40,578 nucleotides of DNA, from assembly GCA_945864585.1 (NCBI GenBank), contig CAMBCF010000040.1, positions 1-40,578 of the forward strand, written 5' to 3'. Shown piece after piece: positions 7,663 to 15,891 of the stretch. The notes under the pieces are model-generated. The model ran no database searches and had not been told where the DNA came from. It saw only the letters and a program-made list of their open reading frames with translations. Made by a program: the position numbers and the translations under genes. This DNA comes from Bordetella parapertussis. Lineage in GTDB: Bacteria; Pseudomonadota; Gammaproteobacteria; Burkholderiales; SG8-41. Positions within the stretch are counted from its first letter, which is position 1. Each line of letters starts with the position of its first letter.

Positions 7663-8673
7663 CTAATCCACCCTGATGCCGGTTACACGAATGACTTTTG
7701 CCCACTTGGCAAGATCGGCTCTGATCACCTCGGAAAACTCGGCAGGCGTACTGCTGGCGGGTGTTGCACCTTGCGCGGCAAACCGCCGCTGAACGTCCGG
7801 GTTTTGCAGCACGCTTGTTATGGAGGCGCTGATTTTCCGGATGACTGCCGTAGGTGTGCCGGACGGTGTTAAAACACCGGCCCAGCCGCTGGCTTCGTAA
7901 CCAGGCACACCGCTTTCCGCGATGGTAGGCACATTGGGTAATTCAGCGACACGCTTTGCACTGCCTATGGCCAGTGCTTTCAGCTCACCGCTTTTAACAT
8001 GCCCCAGCACGCTGGGTAGCGTGGCAAACATCAAGCGGATGTGCCCGCCCAGCAAATCAGTGACTGCAAAGCCGGCGCTCTTGTAGGGGATGTGTGTCAA
8101 TTCAACACCGGTGCTGGACTTGAACAATTCAGCGGCCAAATGGCTGGGTGTACCGTTGCCCGACGACGCATAGTTGAGTAAGCCGGGCTGTTTGCGTGAA
8201 AGGGTGATCAGTTCCTGCACAGAGGAAACGCGCGCCGACGAATGCGCGACCAGTATCAGCGGATAAAGCGAGGCCAGTGTCACCGGTGCGAAATCCTTTA
8301 CGGGATTGTACGGCAGCGACTTGTGCAGTCCTGCGGTCATAACAAAGCTGCTCGACACCATCGCCCAGGTGTAGCCATCAGCGGGCGCTTTGGCCGCCAG
8401 ATCGGTGCCAACGATACCACCCGCGCCGGCACGATTGTCGACAACGATCTGCTGTCCCCATAGAGGTCCGAGTTGTTGCGCGATCACGCGCGCCACCAGA
8501 TCGGGGCCGCCGCCTGGCGCGAACGCGACGATTATGCGCACCGGTCTGACGGGATAGGCGGGTGTGTCTGCCGCGTGCGCGCTCAGCGCAGCCACCGCCG
8601 TAAACAGGGCAATGGCTGTGCATGAGAATTTTCTCATTCCTTCTGTTTGTGGGTCATGCTGTGTTTCGCACAT
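7663..8673 (-). CDS. Bug/TctC-family periplasmic binding protein (copy 4)
   Basis: 336 residues from the ATG at 8673, which follows the MmgE/PrpD stop codon by 4 bp and has GAGG eight bases upstream. The ATG at 8637 (MRKFSCTAIALF) would give a more typical signal peptide, but its AAGGA abuts the start codon. The signal peptide ends near ALSAHA. Landmarks are VAFAPGGGPDLVAR, GAGGIVGTDLAAKAPADGYT, IPYKSAGFAVTDLLGG and LPNVPTIAESGVPGYE. The tight junction with the MmgE/PrpD gene suggests its ligand belongs to the same pathway as the lyase and MmgE/PrpD protein upstream. Confidence 0.93.
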   Translation of the reverse strand: MCETQHDPQTEGMRKFSCTAIALFTAVAALSAHAADTPAYPVRPVRIIVAFAPGGGPDLVARVIAQQLGPLWGQQIVVDNRAGAGGIVGTDLAAKAPADGYTWAMVSSSFVMTAGLHKSLPYNPVKDFAPVTLASLYPLILVAHSSARVSSVQELITLSRKQPGLLNYASSGNGTPSHLAAELFKSSTGVELTHIPYKSAGFAVTDLLGGHIRLMFATLPSVLGHVKSGELKALAIGSAKRVAELPNVPTIAESGVPGYEASGWAGVLTPSGTPTAVIRKISASITSVLQNPDVQRRFAAQGATPASSTPAEFSEVIRADLAKWAKVIRVTGIRVD

Positions 8674-8677
8674 GGCT

Positions 8678-10102
8678 TTAACCTCGTGTCTGTCTGGCAA
8701 GCAGCTTTACGAATTCAAATATGTCCGGCTCGCGTTCCAGATGTGCAACGCGCCGAATTATTTTTTCGGCATTGCCGTTTCCGCTGAACCCGGTGGCTTG
8801 AGACAAGAATTTTTCCTCCACGTGATGCCAGGTCATGGGGTTATGTGGATCGCCCAGGGGATAGGCTACCTGATGAAAAAATTTCCCGCGCGAGGTGGTG
8901 ATTTCAAGCGCCGCCGGGCGCGCGCCTTGTCTGAACAAGGCTGTCAATCGCGCATCGGCTGCCAGTGTTGTCTTGCGGATCAATGCGTGAATTTCTTTAT
9001 TATTCAAATATTTAGGTGAAAACTGCTTGAAGGTGACTGCACCCGCAACCAGCGCCACCGCGACGCAGTAATGAAAGCTGTGATCCGCGGTCTCTTTGCT
9101 GTCGGGCACGAGTTTTTGTGTATCCCAACTGGGCTTTGTTACCGCTTCCTCATGAGCGAAGATGCGTATGCGCTGAACTTCTTCAGGGCGAATGCGGTGT
9201 TTCTCGCGCAGCACCAGCGCCGCTTCAACCATGGCGGGTGTCATGCCTTCAACCGGGTAGGGCTTCAAGCCGACTTTCAGAATGCGATAGTCGCCTGCCC
9301 GCGGCACCAGCGGCCCGACATCCACACCGCCTGCGACAGCGTGTTTGAAACCATAGGGACCTTCCAGCAGTGTCAGGCAGCCGGTGAAGCCCTGTTTTGC
9401 GAGTTGTGAATAAAACACCGCCATGCTTGCAACCATCGGCGCCGACAAGGCTTTATCGTAAGGAATCTTGCCGTGCCGGATTTCCGAAAATGTGTTGGCG
9501 CGCGCGCCCGCGAGTGCGATCGCGTTAGCGCACTGCGCTGCATTTAGTTTCATCAGACGTGCCACACCTGCAGCGCTGGCATAGGAACAAGCGGCCGTGT
9601 GATGCCAGCCGCGATGCCACAGATTGCGCGCTACCGGCAAATCGGAAAAACGCATTTGCACTTCATAGGCTGCAATCATTGCCGTGAGCAAATCCTTGCC
9701 GCTGGCGTGATGCGCTTCGGCAACGGCCAGCAGTGTGGCGAGATTGTCGCTCGGGTGCGCCGTCCACGCCGGGCCAAAGTAAACGTCGTTGTAATCCTGA
9801 TAACGAATGGCTACCCCGTTGGCCAGCGCGGCGTGCTGTACGGTGGCGCGGGTTTTCGTGCCGATAACGGTTGCGTCACTGCATTTACCATTGGCAGCCA
9901 CCGTCCGGCGCACCATGCGTGCCGGCGCGCTATCGAGCCCGCCGTAGAGGCATGCCAGACTGTCGAGGAAGATCCGCTTCGCGTAATCAATGACGGCTGG
10001 CGGCAGTTTTGCGTAACGCAATTCACACACATATTGCGCAATTTGTTCGATAATCGTGGGCGTGCTGCCAGCGCCCTTCGATAGCCTTGTCGCGGCCGCC
10101 AT
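8678..10102 (-). CDS. MmgE/PrpD family protein (dehydratase/epimerase fold), coupled to the lyase gene
   Basis: A 474-residue cytoplasmic protein of the MmgE/PrpD family, which includes 2-methylcitrate dehydratase, cis-aconitate decarboxylase and iminodisuccinate epimerase. Recognisable blocks are FLDSLACLYGG near the start, NGVAIRYQDYNDVY and HPSDNLATLLAVAE in the first third, LKPYPVEGMTPAMVEAAL in the middle and the conserved ADHSFHYCVAVAL about residue 335. Its ATG overlaps the stop of the lyase gene as TAATG, a sign of translational coupling. With a C-N lyase directly upstream, an epimerase acting on an N-substituted amino diacid is more attractive than methylcitrate dehydration; this is inference from family and context. 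Confidence 0.92.
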   Translation of the reverse strand: MAAATRLSKGAGSTPTIIEQIAQYVCELRYAKLPPAVIDYAKRIFLDSLACLYGGLDSAPARMVRRTVAANGKCSDATVIGTKTRATVQHAALANGVAIRYQDYNDVYFGPAWTAHPSDNLATLLAVAEAHHASGKDLLTAMIAAYEVQMRFSDLPVARNLWHRGWHHTAACSYASAAGVARLMKLNAAQCANAIALAGARANTFSEIRHGKIPYDKALSAPMVASMAVFYSQLAKQGFTGCLTLLEGPYGFKHAVAGGVDVGPLVPRAGDYRILKVGLKPYPVEGMTPAMVEAALVLREKHRIRPEEVQRIRIFAHEEAVTKPSWDTQKLVPDSKETADHSFHYCVAVALVAGAVTFKQFSPKYLNNKEIHALIRKTTLAADARLTALFRQGARPAALEITTSRGKFFHQVAYPLGDPHNPMTWHHVEEKFLSQATGFSGNGNAEKIIRRVAHLEREPDIFEFVKLLARQTRG

Positions 10103-11628
10103 TATGCTTTTGTCAGCAAGGCTGCGCGCCGCACAAGGTTCTGCTGCGCATCACCCACTTTCTGCAGTCGTTGTGTTACTTCGCGCAGCCATTTTGCGTT
10201 ATCGCGATAACGGCTTGCAATCATGCGCCTGACTTCCCTGGGCGCGGGGCCGCCGAGCCCCTGGCGTGATTGCACAAAGCCTGCTGGATCGAGTGCTGCT
10301 TTAATCGCTGCTGCTGTCAGATTGATATCGCGCCCGGTAATCTCGCGCGAGGCTTCATTGAGCAGGGCCGGCGTCACATCGCGATAGCTGAGTTTGCGTT
10401 CTGCCGCCATGCGCACCAGCCGTCCGACGATGTGATGCGCCGTGCGGAACGAGAGTCCGTGCTGCACCATGGTATCCGCCAGCGTTACCGCTGTGGTAAA
10501 GCCGTCACCCGCAGTTTCAAACATGCGATCCTTTTTGAGAATCAGGGTGCGGATGATCGGTGTCAACAGTTCCACCATGTCCGCGACGCGGTTCAGTGAA
10601 TTGTCGCCGATGCGCGGGCCGGTGAGCTTGATGTCAAAGGCCGTGCCGCCGGTATCGCCGCGCAACACTTCAAGAATGGCGCCGAATGCCGAAGTAACCT
10701 CGCCGGAACGCGCGCGGATCATTTCCAGCGAATACGGGTTTTTTTTCTGCGGCATGATGCTGCTGCTGGCTGCGAATGCTCCATCGAGCTCGATCAGCGA
10801 GAACTCATTGCTGCACCAGATGTAAAAATCAATCGCCACGCGGGCGACGTTGCTCATCAATATGGCAGAGGCCGCCATTGCTTCCGGGAACCAGTCGTAG
10901 TTATGCGCGGCATCCTTGGTATTTTCAACCACGCGGCTGAAGCCCAGCAAATCGGCAACGCGCTTGCGGTCGAGCGGCCACGAGGTGCCGGACGACGCAG
11001 CTGCACCCAGCGGCGATTCGTTGGTGGTGTCGAAGGCGTTCAGCAGCCGCTTCAGATCGCGCGTGAGCACGTCGTAAAAGGCGATCAGGTAATGGCCAAA
11101 GGTGGTGACCTGTGCGGGCTGCAGATGCGTATAAGCGGGCATCACCACATCTACAGAAGCCGCGGCCTTGCGCAATAGTTCTTCGCGCAGCGCCATCACG
11201 CGCGGGATCAGGCGCATCAGGTTCTTGCGCAATTTCAGCCGCATCAGCGCGGCAATCAAATCGATGCGGCTGCGGCCGATGTGCATCTTGCCACCGCGCT
11301 CGTCGCCGGCGTGGGCGATTACGTACGCTTCAACATTAAAAAAAAGATCCCCCTTTTTGGCATCAAATTTGAGCCTGTTGACATCGCGCATCAAGCTTTG
11401 CAACGGTTTGAGTATGCTTGCCGCCTCGCGCCGCGTGATGATGCGCTGTTCGTGCAGCATGATGGTATGTGCCATGTTGCAGCGGGCCATCACCAGAATA
11501 TTTTCTTCGTCGATATCGGCGTATGGCGTCCATACGTAATCGAGCATCTCGCGCGCCTGTGCCTTGCCCAGCCTGGCTTTGGAAACTTCCGCGAATCCGC
11601 GTGCGCCACTGGTCTTTTTTTGTGCCAT
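10102..11628 (-). CDS. argininosuccinate-lyase-like C-N lyase (fumarase/aspartase superfamily)
   Basis: 508 residues from the ATG at 11628 (AGAGG five bases upstream; an ATG eight codons earlier has no ribosome site). Superfamily regions are clear: GRSRIDLIA (~118), YTHLQPAQ (~166), LGAAASSGTSWPLDR (~207) and the flexible catalytic loop SSSIMPQKKNP (~288-298), which carries the serine base. It would eliminate an amine from a succinyl-type substrate, releasing fumarate. It is longer than ordinary argininosuccinate lyase (about 460), and the usual GRSRND reads GRSRID, losing the Asn that contacts the fumarate part in that enzyme. No other arginine gene is nearby, so a biosynthetic ArgH is unlikely. 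A lyase for iminodisuccinate/EDDS-like compounds is the best guess. Confidence 0.9.
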   Translation of the reverse strand: MAQKKTSGARGFAEVSKARLGKAQAREMLDYVWTPYADIDEENILVMARCNMAHTIMLHEQRIITRREAASILKPLQSLMRDVNRLKFDAKKGDLFFNVEAYVIAHAGDERGGKMHIGRSRIDLIAALMRLKLRKNLMRLIPRVMALREELLRKAAASVDVVMPAYTHLQPAQVTTFGHYLIAFYDVLTRDLKRLLNAFDTTNESPLGAAASSGTSWPLDRKRVADLLGFSRVVENTKDAAHNYDWFPEAMAASAILMSNVARVAIDFYIWCSNEFSLIELDGAFAASSSIMPQKKNPYSLEMIRARSGEVTSAFGAILEVLRGDTGGTAFDIKLTGPRIGDNSLNRVADMVELLTPIIRTLILKKDRMFETAGDGFTTAVTLADTMVQHGLSFRTAHHIVGRLVRMAAERKLSYRDVTPALLNEASREITGRDINLTAAAIKAALDPAGFVQSRQGLGGPAPREVRRMIASRYRDNAKWLREVTQRLQKVGDAQQNLVRRAALLTKA

Positions 11629-11683
11629 ACGCGCCTCTTTAAAAATGTTCATAAATCAATAGGTTGAGATTGTTTTGTGGGTG

Positions 11684-12676
11684 CTAATCGGGTTTGATAC
11701 CCGCCGCCGCCAACACCCGGCGCCAACGCTCAACCTCGGCGCGCAGCCACGCGGCAAGTTCGGCAGGTGTCGAGCCGATCGCTTCGGCGCCTTGTGCCTC
11801 CAGCGCTTTTTGCAATTCCGGCGCTTTCAGTGCGGCACGAAAATCCTCGGCGAGTTTTGCAATCACCGGTGCCGGCGTTTTTGCAGGTGCAAATACGGCA
11901 AACCAGCCGCTCGCATCAAAGCCCGCATAGCCCGATTCGGCAATGGTCGGTAGCCCCGGAAGTGCAGCGGAACGCTTGCCGCTGGTGACTGCGAGCGCGC
12001 GCAGGCGATTCGCTTTGATCTGCGATAGCGCTGCAATTAAATTGGTAATCGAAGTTTCTACTTTACCTGATACCAGTGCCGTAACGGCAGGGCCGGCGCC
12101 CTTGTAGGGTATATGCACAATGTTCACGTTGGCGGCCTGCTTGAACATTTCCATCGCCAGATGGCCCGTGCCGCCGTTGCCGCTGGATGAATAATTGATG
12201 CCGCCGGGGCGTGATTTGGCTAACGCCGCAAACTCTTTTACGTTTTTTGCCGGAATCGAAGGATGCACCAGCAGCACGTTGGCGGCGGTGCCCAGCAGTG
12301 TGATGGGCTCAAAGCTGCGCACCGGATCGAAGGGCAACTTGCGAACCAGCGTAGCGTTGACTGCGTGCGTTCCAGTGGTGATCAAAAGGGTGTAACCGTC
12401 CGCCGGGGCGCGTGCCGCCAGTTCCGTGCCGATGACGGTACCCGCACCCGCGCGGTTGTCAATTACCAGCGCGTGCCCCCAGCGCTCGTATAGCTTGGCC
12501 GCTACCTGGCGCGCGATAATGTCAGTGCCGCCGCCGGGTGGGTAGGGTACGATGGCACGCACCACCGCATTGGGAAATGGCGTGGGTTCGGGTTTGCCGG
12601 GATCAGCGGCAAAGGCGATACCCGCTGATAAAGCGCTTGCCAGTAGTGGAATGCTAAATTTTTGGCGGATGATCAT
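11684..12676 (-). CDS. Bug/TctC-family periplasmic binding protein (copy 5)
   Basis: 330 residues from the ATG at 12676; an in-frame GTG at 12709 lies inside the upstream gene and neither has a strong ribosome site, so the start is uncertain and translation may depend on the MmgE/PrpD gene that ends 10 bp earlier. The signal peptide ends near AGIAFA. The ligand loops are VPYPPGGGTDIIAR and IPYKGAGPAVTALVSG; GAGTVIGTELAARAPADGYT and LPGLPTIAESGYAGFD are also present. It sits between the MmgE/PrpD gene (12687-14045) and the lyase (10102-11628) with short gaps, within one minus-strand run. Confidence 0.93.
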   Translation of the reverse strand: MIIRQKFSIPLLASALSAGIAFAADPGKPEPTPFPNAVVRAIVPYPPGGGTDIIARQVAAKLYERWGHALVIDNRAGAGTVIGTELAARAPADGYTLLITTGTHAVNATLVRKLPFDPVRSFEPITLLGTAANVLLVHPSIPAKNVKEFAALAKSRPGGINYSSSGNGGTGHLAMEMFKQAANVNIVHIPYKGAGPAVTALVSGKVETSITNLIAALSQIKANRLRALAVTSGKRSAALPGLPTIAESGYAGFDASGWFAVFAPAKTPAPVIAKLAEDFRAALKAPELQKALEAQGAEAIGSTPAELAAWLRAEVERWRRVLAAAGIKPD

Positions 12677-12686
12677 TGGTGATGTG

Positions 12687-14045
12687 CTAACGCTGCGTCG
12701 TTGCCGCACAAACAGCCACCACCAGCGGACTCACATCGGCTGCAGATTCAATTTGCGCTACTACGTCGATCAGCCGTTGCGCGCTGGCACGAGGCACACC
12801 AACTTCTTCGCACAATTGATTAGTCATGGCGGTTGCCGCTACCCACGTGACTCGGTAATTTGAGTCACCCGCCTGTTCCGCCCAGTCGAGTTGGCGACCG
12901 TCGGCAAGCCGCACCTGCATAAACGGCTCGTAGAGTTTGCGTGTTTCATCCGCGGTGATCTTTATGCGCGGAACCAGCGCGTTCACGGCCGCATCGTCAA
13001 AGCGGCGCAGGCCGTCGAAGCTGGCCGTGCCGGTAGACCACGCCAGCGCGGCGCAAAATGGCGCACTCATGACCGTTTGTGCCGCAGTAGCGAACGGGCC
13101 GCTAAATCTCACACCAATGAAGTTGGCCTCATAGGGGTGCATTTGAATGTCCATGCTGTGCACGGTCGATCCCTTGGCCTGCTCACGCAATGCAGCTAGT
13201 CCGCGAATAATGCCGCGCAAAAATTGGCACGCCGGGTACTGTTTGTAAGTGACTGATTTAAATTCGAAGTCTTCGCCGAGCTTTTCAATCAGGCGATGGC
13301 CGTAATCCACGTTTTCCTTGCCAAAGGCACGATAAAAGCCTGCACCGCCGTGCAGCGCATTGGGCGTGGCCTGTAGCCCGCACGCCGCGAGATCCACGAC
13401 ATACACACCGTTGCGTGCGGCAAACCCTGCCTGAAATGGCGACTCCTCGGTGCCCGCATCCACGTATTCGCGCAGGCCACCGGCAAAATTGGCAGCAAGC
13501 CCGATGGCATTACGCATAGTGACTGCGTCAAAGCCGCGTATACGTCCGCTAGCGACCGTTGCACCAAACACGCCATACGAAGGCGTAGTGCGAAAGCCGC
13601 GCAGGCTCAGATCTGCTGCGTGATCGCGGCCGATGCGCAATGCCGATTCGTAACCTGCAACGAGGCCTGACAGCAGCGTGGCGCCCGTGGCATTTTCAGT
13701 TTCGGCGGCAGCAAGCGCTGAAGGGATGACCACGCCGCCGATATGTCCGCACGGGTGCGAGTCGCCCTGCACCCGCCCTGATAGCAGGACTGCATTGGCA
13801 AAGGCTGCGCTGCCTTGCGATGTGCGTGCGCCATCGATCAGTCGTGTGGTTGCGCCCGATTCGCGTTTGCGGTCGGCCGCATCCCATGCGAGCTTTGCGG
13901 GACGCGCGCGCCGCGTGCCGATGCCGACGGCGAGGCCGTACAACAAACACGCTTTCGCGTTCTCAAGCAAAGTGGCAGGTAGCGAGCGTGCTTCAAAGAA
14001 CGCCAGGAATTGCGCAAATGCTGTGATGTCACTCGCACCGCTCAC
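12687..14045 (-). CDS. MmgE/PrpD family protein, second and divergent copy
   Basis: A 452-residue cytoplasmic protein starting at a GTG with GAGG eight bases upstream. Family blocks are FANAVLLSGRVQGDSHPCGHIGG (where DSHPCGH stands in place of the active-site Asp-His region), LSGLVAGYESALRIG, FRTTPSYGVFGA and YKQYPACQFLRGII. It lacks the exact ADHSFHYCVA block of its neighbour at 8678-10102 and aligns poorly with it by eye, so the two probably have different substrates. It is the first gene of the minus-strand run and diverges from hyuB across 142 bp. Confidence 0.88.
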   Translation of the reverse strand: MSGASDITAFAQFLAFFEARSLPATLLENAKACLLYGLAVGIGTRRARPAKLAWDAADRKRESGATTRLIDGARTSQGSAAFANAVLLSGRVQGDSHPCGHIGGVVIPSALAAAETENATGATLLSGLVAGYESALRIGRDHAADLSLRGFRTTPSYGVFGATVASGRIRGFDAVTMRNAIGLAANFAGGLREYVDAGTEESPFQAGFAARNGVYVVDLAACGLQATPNALHGGAGFYRAFGKENVDYGHRLIEKLGEDFEFKSVTYKQYPACQFLRGIIRGLAALREQAKGSTVHSMDIQMHPYEANFIGVRFSGPFATAAQTVMSAPFCAALAWSTGTASFDGLRRFDDAAVNALVPRIKITADETRKLYEPFMQVRLADGRQLDWAEQAGDSNYRVTWVAATAMTNQLCEEVGVPRASAQRLIDVVAQIESAADVSPLVVAVCAATTQR

Positions 14046-14187
14046 GCGCCGTACCTCGCTCTAGTGGATTGCATTATGGAATAGGAAACTGCGCCGGGAA
14101 GATGATGTGGTAGTCTAATTGCAGCATACCAAAAACCAATAAATTTATGTATTTGACTCGTTTGTAGTGGGGCTGGGCTATTCACAT
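14046..14187. promoter_or_regulatory. divergent intergenic region between MmgE/PrpD and hyuB
   Basis: This AT-richer gap separates two divergent runs and must hold promoters for both. TTGACT at 14153-14158 is a possible -35 for the plus strand, but no good -10 follows at the right distance. No convincing operator palindrome was found and no regulator gene flanks it. Confidence 0.35.
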
Positions 14188-15891
14188 ATGGACTCATCGA
14201 TGAAACGCGGCGTGCGAGCACGCGCGCGCAGCAGAATTGCAATGGATCCGGTATCGCTGGAAATTCTGTGGAGCCGCCTGATTGCGATTTCGGAAGAGCA
14301 GGCGGCGATGGTGCTGCGTACGGCATTTTCGAGCATCGTGCGCGAGTCGTATGACTTCACTTGCGTGCTGCTGACGCCTGCGGGCGATTTGCTCGCACAG
14401 CCCTTTCAGTCGCTGCCGGGCTTTACGCGCTGTGCGTCCACCGTAATGAAACATTTCCTGTCGCGCTGGCCGGACTGGCATCCAGACGACGTAGCGATGA
14501 CCAATGACCCGTGGCTTGCGGCCGGGCATTTGAATGATGTGGCTATAGCGGTGCCGGTTTTTCATCGCGGAAAAATTGTCGCGTTCTCCGCCAACATTGC
14601 CCATCAGGCCGACATCGGTGGACGTGGGTATTCAGCAGACGGCGCCAGCATTTTCGAGGAAGGTCTGGCGTTGCCGCCGATGAAGCTCTACCAGGCCGGC
14701 AAGGTAGTACCGGAGGTTCTGCAGATTCTGGCTGAGAACGTGCGGCTGCCCGATCAGGTGCTGGGTGACATCCACGCGCAGGTGGGCGCGGCAAGATTGG
14801 GTGCGCGGCGAGTAAGCGAACTGCTGGATGAAGCGGGTCTCGACAACCTCGATGGCATTGCTGCCGAGGTGCTGTCGCGCTCGGAGTCGGCGATGCGTTC
14901 CGCGCTGCGCCGGGTGCGTGACGGCGTGTATACCAATGTCGGCATCATGGATGGCTTCGACGAGCCGCTGACCATTGCGTTGAAGCTCACGATTAAAGGC
15001 GAGAAACTCGAATTCGATTTCACCGGCACTTCGGCACAGATCAATAAGGGCATTAACAGTTGTTACAACTATACCTACGGCTACGCGGCTTTCGCAGCGA
15101 AAGCGGTTCTGGAACCGCTGATACCCAACAACGAAGGTGCCTACCGGCCGATCACGCTAAAAGTGCCTGAAGGTACGTTGCTGAATTCGACGCGCCCTGC
15201 GCCGGGTAACAGCCGTGGCCGTGTCGGACATATGATCGTGCCGGTGGTGTTTGGTGCGTTGGCCAAGGCGCTTCCTGACGTGGTTCCCGCCGAATCGGGC
15301 AGTCCCGCGCCACGCGTGAATTTCTTTGGCGATCGTGAAGACGGCAGCGCATTTCAGTGCATGCTGATTACCAGTGGCGGTCTCGGTGCATCGCTTACGC
15401 GCGACGGTCTTGCCGGAAAATCGTTTCCCACAAATACCAAGATGGCTTCGCTGGAGATTATGGAAAGCCAGTCGCCGATACGCTTTCTGCGGCGCGAGCT
15501 GGTGACGGATTCCGGCGGTGCGGGGCGGCATCGCGGTGGCATGGCGCAGGAAATCGTGGCACAGGTGCTGGGGCGCAAAAGCATTTACGTATCAACCAGT
15601 TCCGAGCGCATCAAAAATCCGCCGCGCGGCTATCGCGGCGGCTTGCACGGTGCGGGGGCGGTGTTGAGCCGCAACAACGGTGAGTATCTCGCGCCGAAAG
15701 GCCGCACCTTGCTCAAAGCGGGCGATATCGTGACTGTGCGCACGCCAGGTGGCGGCGGCTTGGGGACGCCGGGCGCACGCGATAAGGCAGCGATAGAACA
15801 CGACCTGCGGCAGGGTTATGTCAGCGCGTCAGGTGCGCGCAAAGATTACGCGGTATCCGGCAAGCGCGGCTCGCCAAAGGTGCGCTCATGA
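14188..15891 (+). CDS. hyuB: hydantoinase B / oxoprolinase family subunit
   Basis: The B subunit of an ATP-dependent cyclic-amide hydrolase (N-methylhydantoinase/5-oxoprolinase type; acetone carboxylase subunits are relatives). About 567 residues from the ATG at 14188; other in-frame starts at 14167 (GTG), 14200 and 14242 are possible because none has a clear ribosome site, and the family usually begins near MDPVSLEILWSRL. Conserved stretches are FTRCASTVMKHF, DVAMTNDPWLAAGHLNDVAI, SANIAHQADIGG, ELVTDSGGAGRHRGGM and, near the end, VTVRTPGGGGLG. Its stop overlaps the hyuA start (ATGA), typical of a paired complex. Confidence 0.92.
   Translation: MDSSMKRGVRARARSRIAMDPVSLEILWSRLIAISEEQAAMVLRTAFSSIVRESYDFTCVLLTPAGDLLAQPFQSLPGFTRCASTVMKHFLSRWPDWHPDDVAMTNDPWLAAGHLNDVAIAVPVFHRGKIVAFSANIAHQADIGGRGYSADGASIFEEGLALPPMKLYQAGKVVPEVLQILAENVRLPDQVLGDIHAQVGAARLGARRVSELLDEAGLDNLDGIAAEVLSRSESAMRSALRRVRDGVYTNVGIMDGFDEPLTIALKLTIKGEKLEFDFTGTSAQINKGINSCYNYTYGYAAFAAKAVLEPLIPNNEGAYRPITLKVPEGTLLNSTRPAPGNSRGRVGHMIVPVVFGALAKALPDVVPAESGSPAPRVNFFGDREDGSAFQCMLITSGGLGASLTRDGLAGKSFPTNTKMASLEIMESQSPIRFLRRELVTDSGGAGRHRGGMAQEIVAQVLGRKSIYVSTSSERIKNPPRGYRGGLHGAGAVLSRNNGEYLAPKGRTLLKAGDIVTVRTPGGGGLGTPGARDKAAIEHDLRQGYVSASGARKDYAVSGKRGSPKVRS

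Noticed and set aside
14153-14182. Plus-strand sigma-70 promoter before hyuB based on TTGACT
   Set aside because: The matching -10 (GGCTAT or GCTATT) is poor and would place transcription start on top of the likely start codon.
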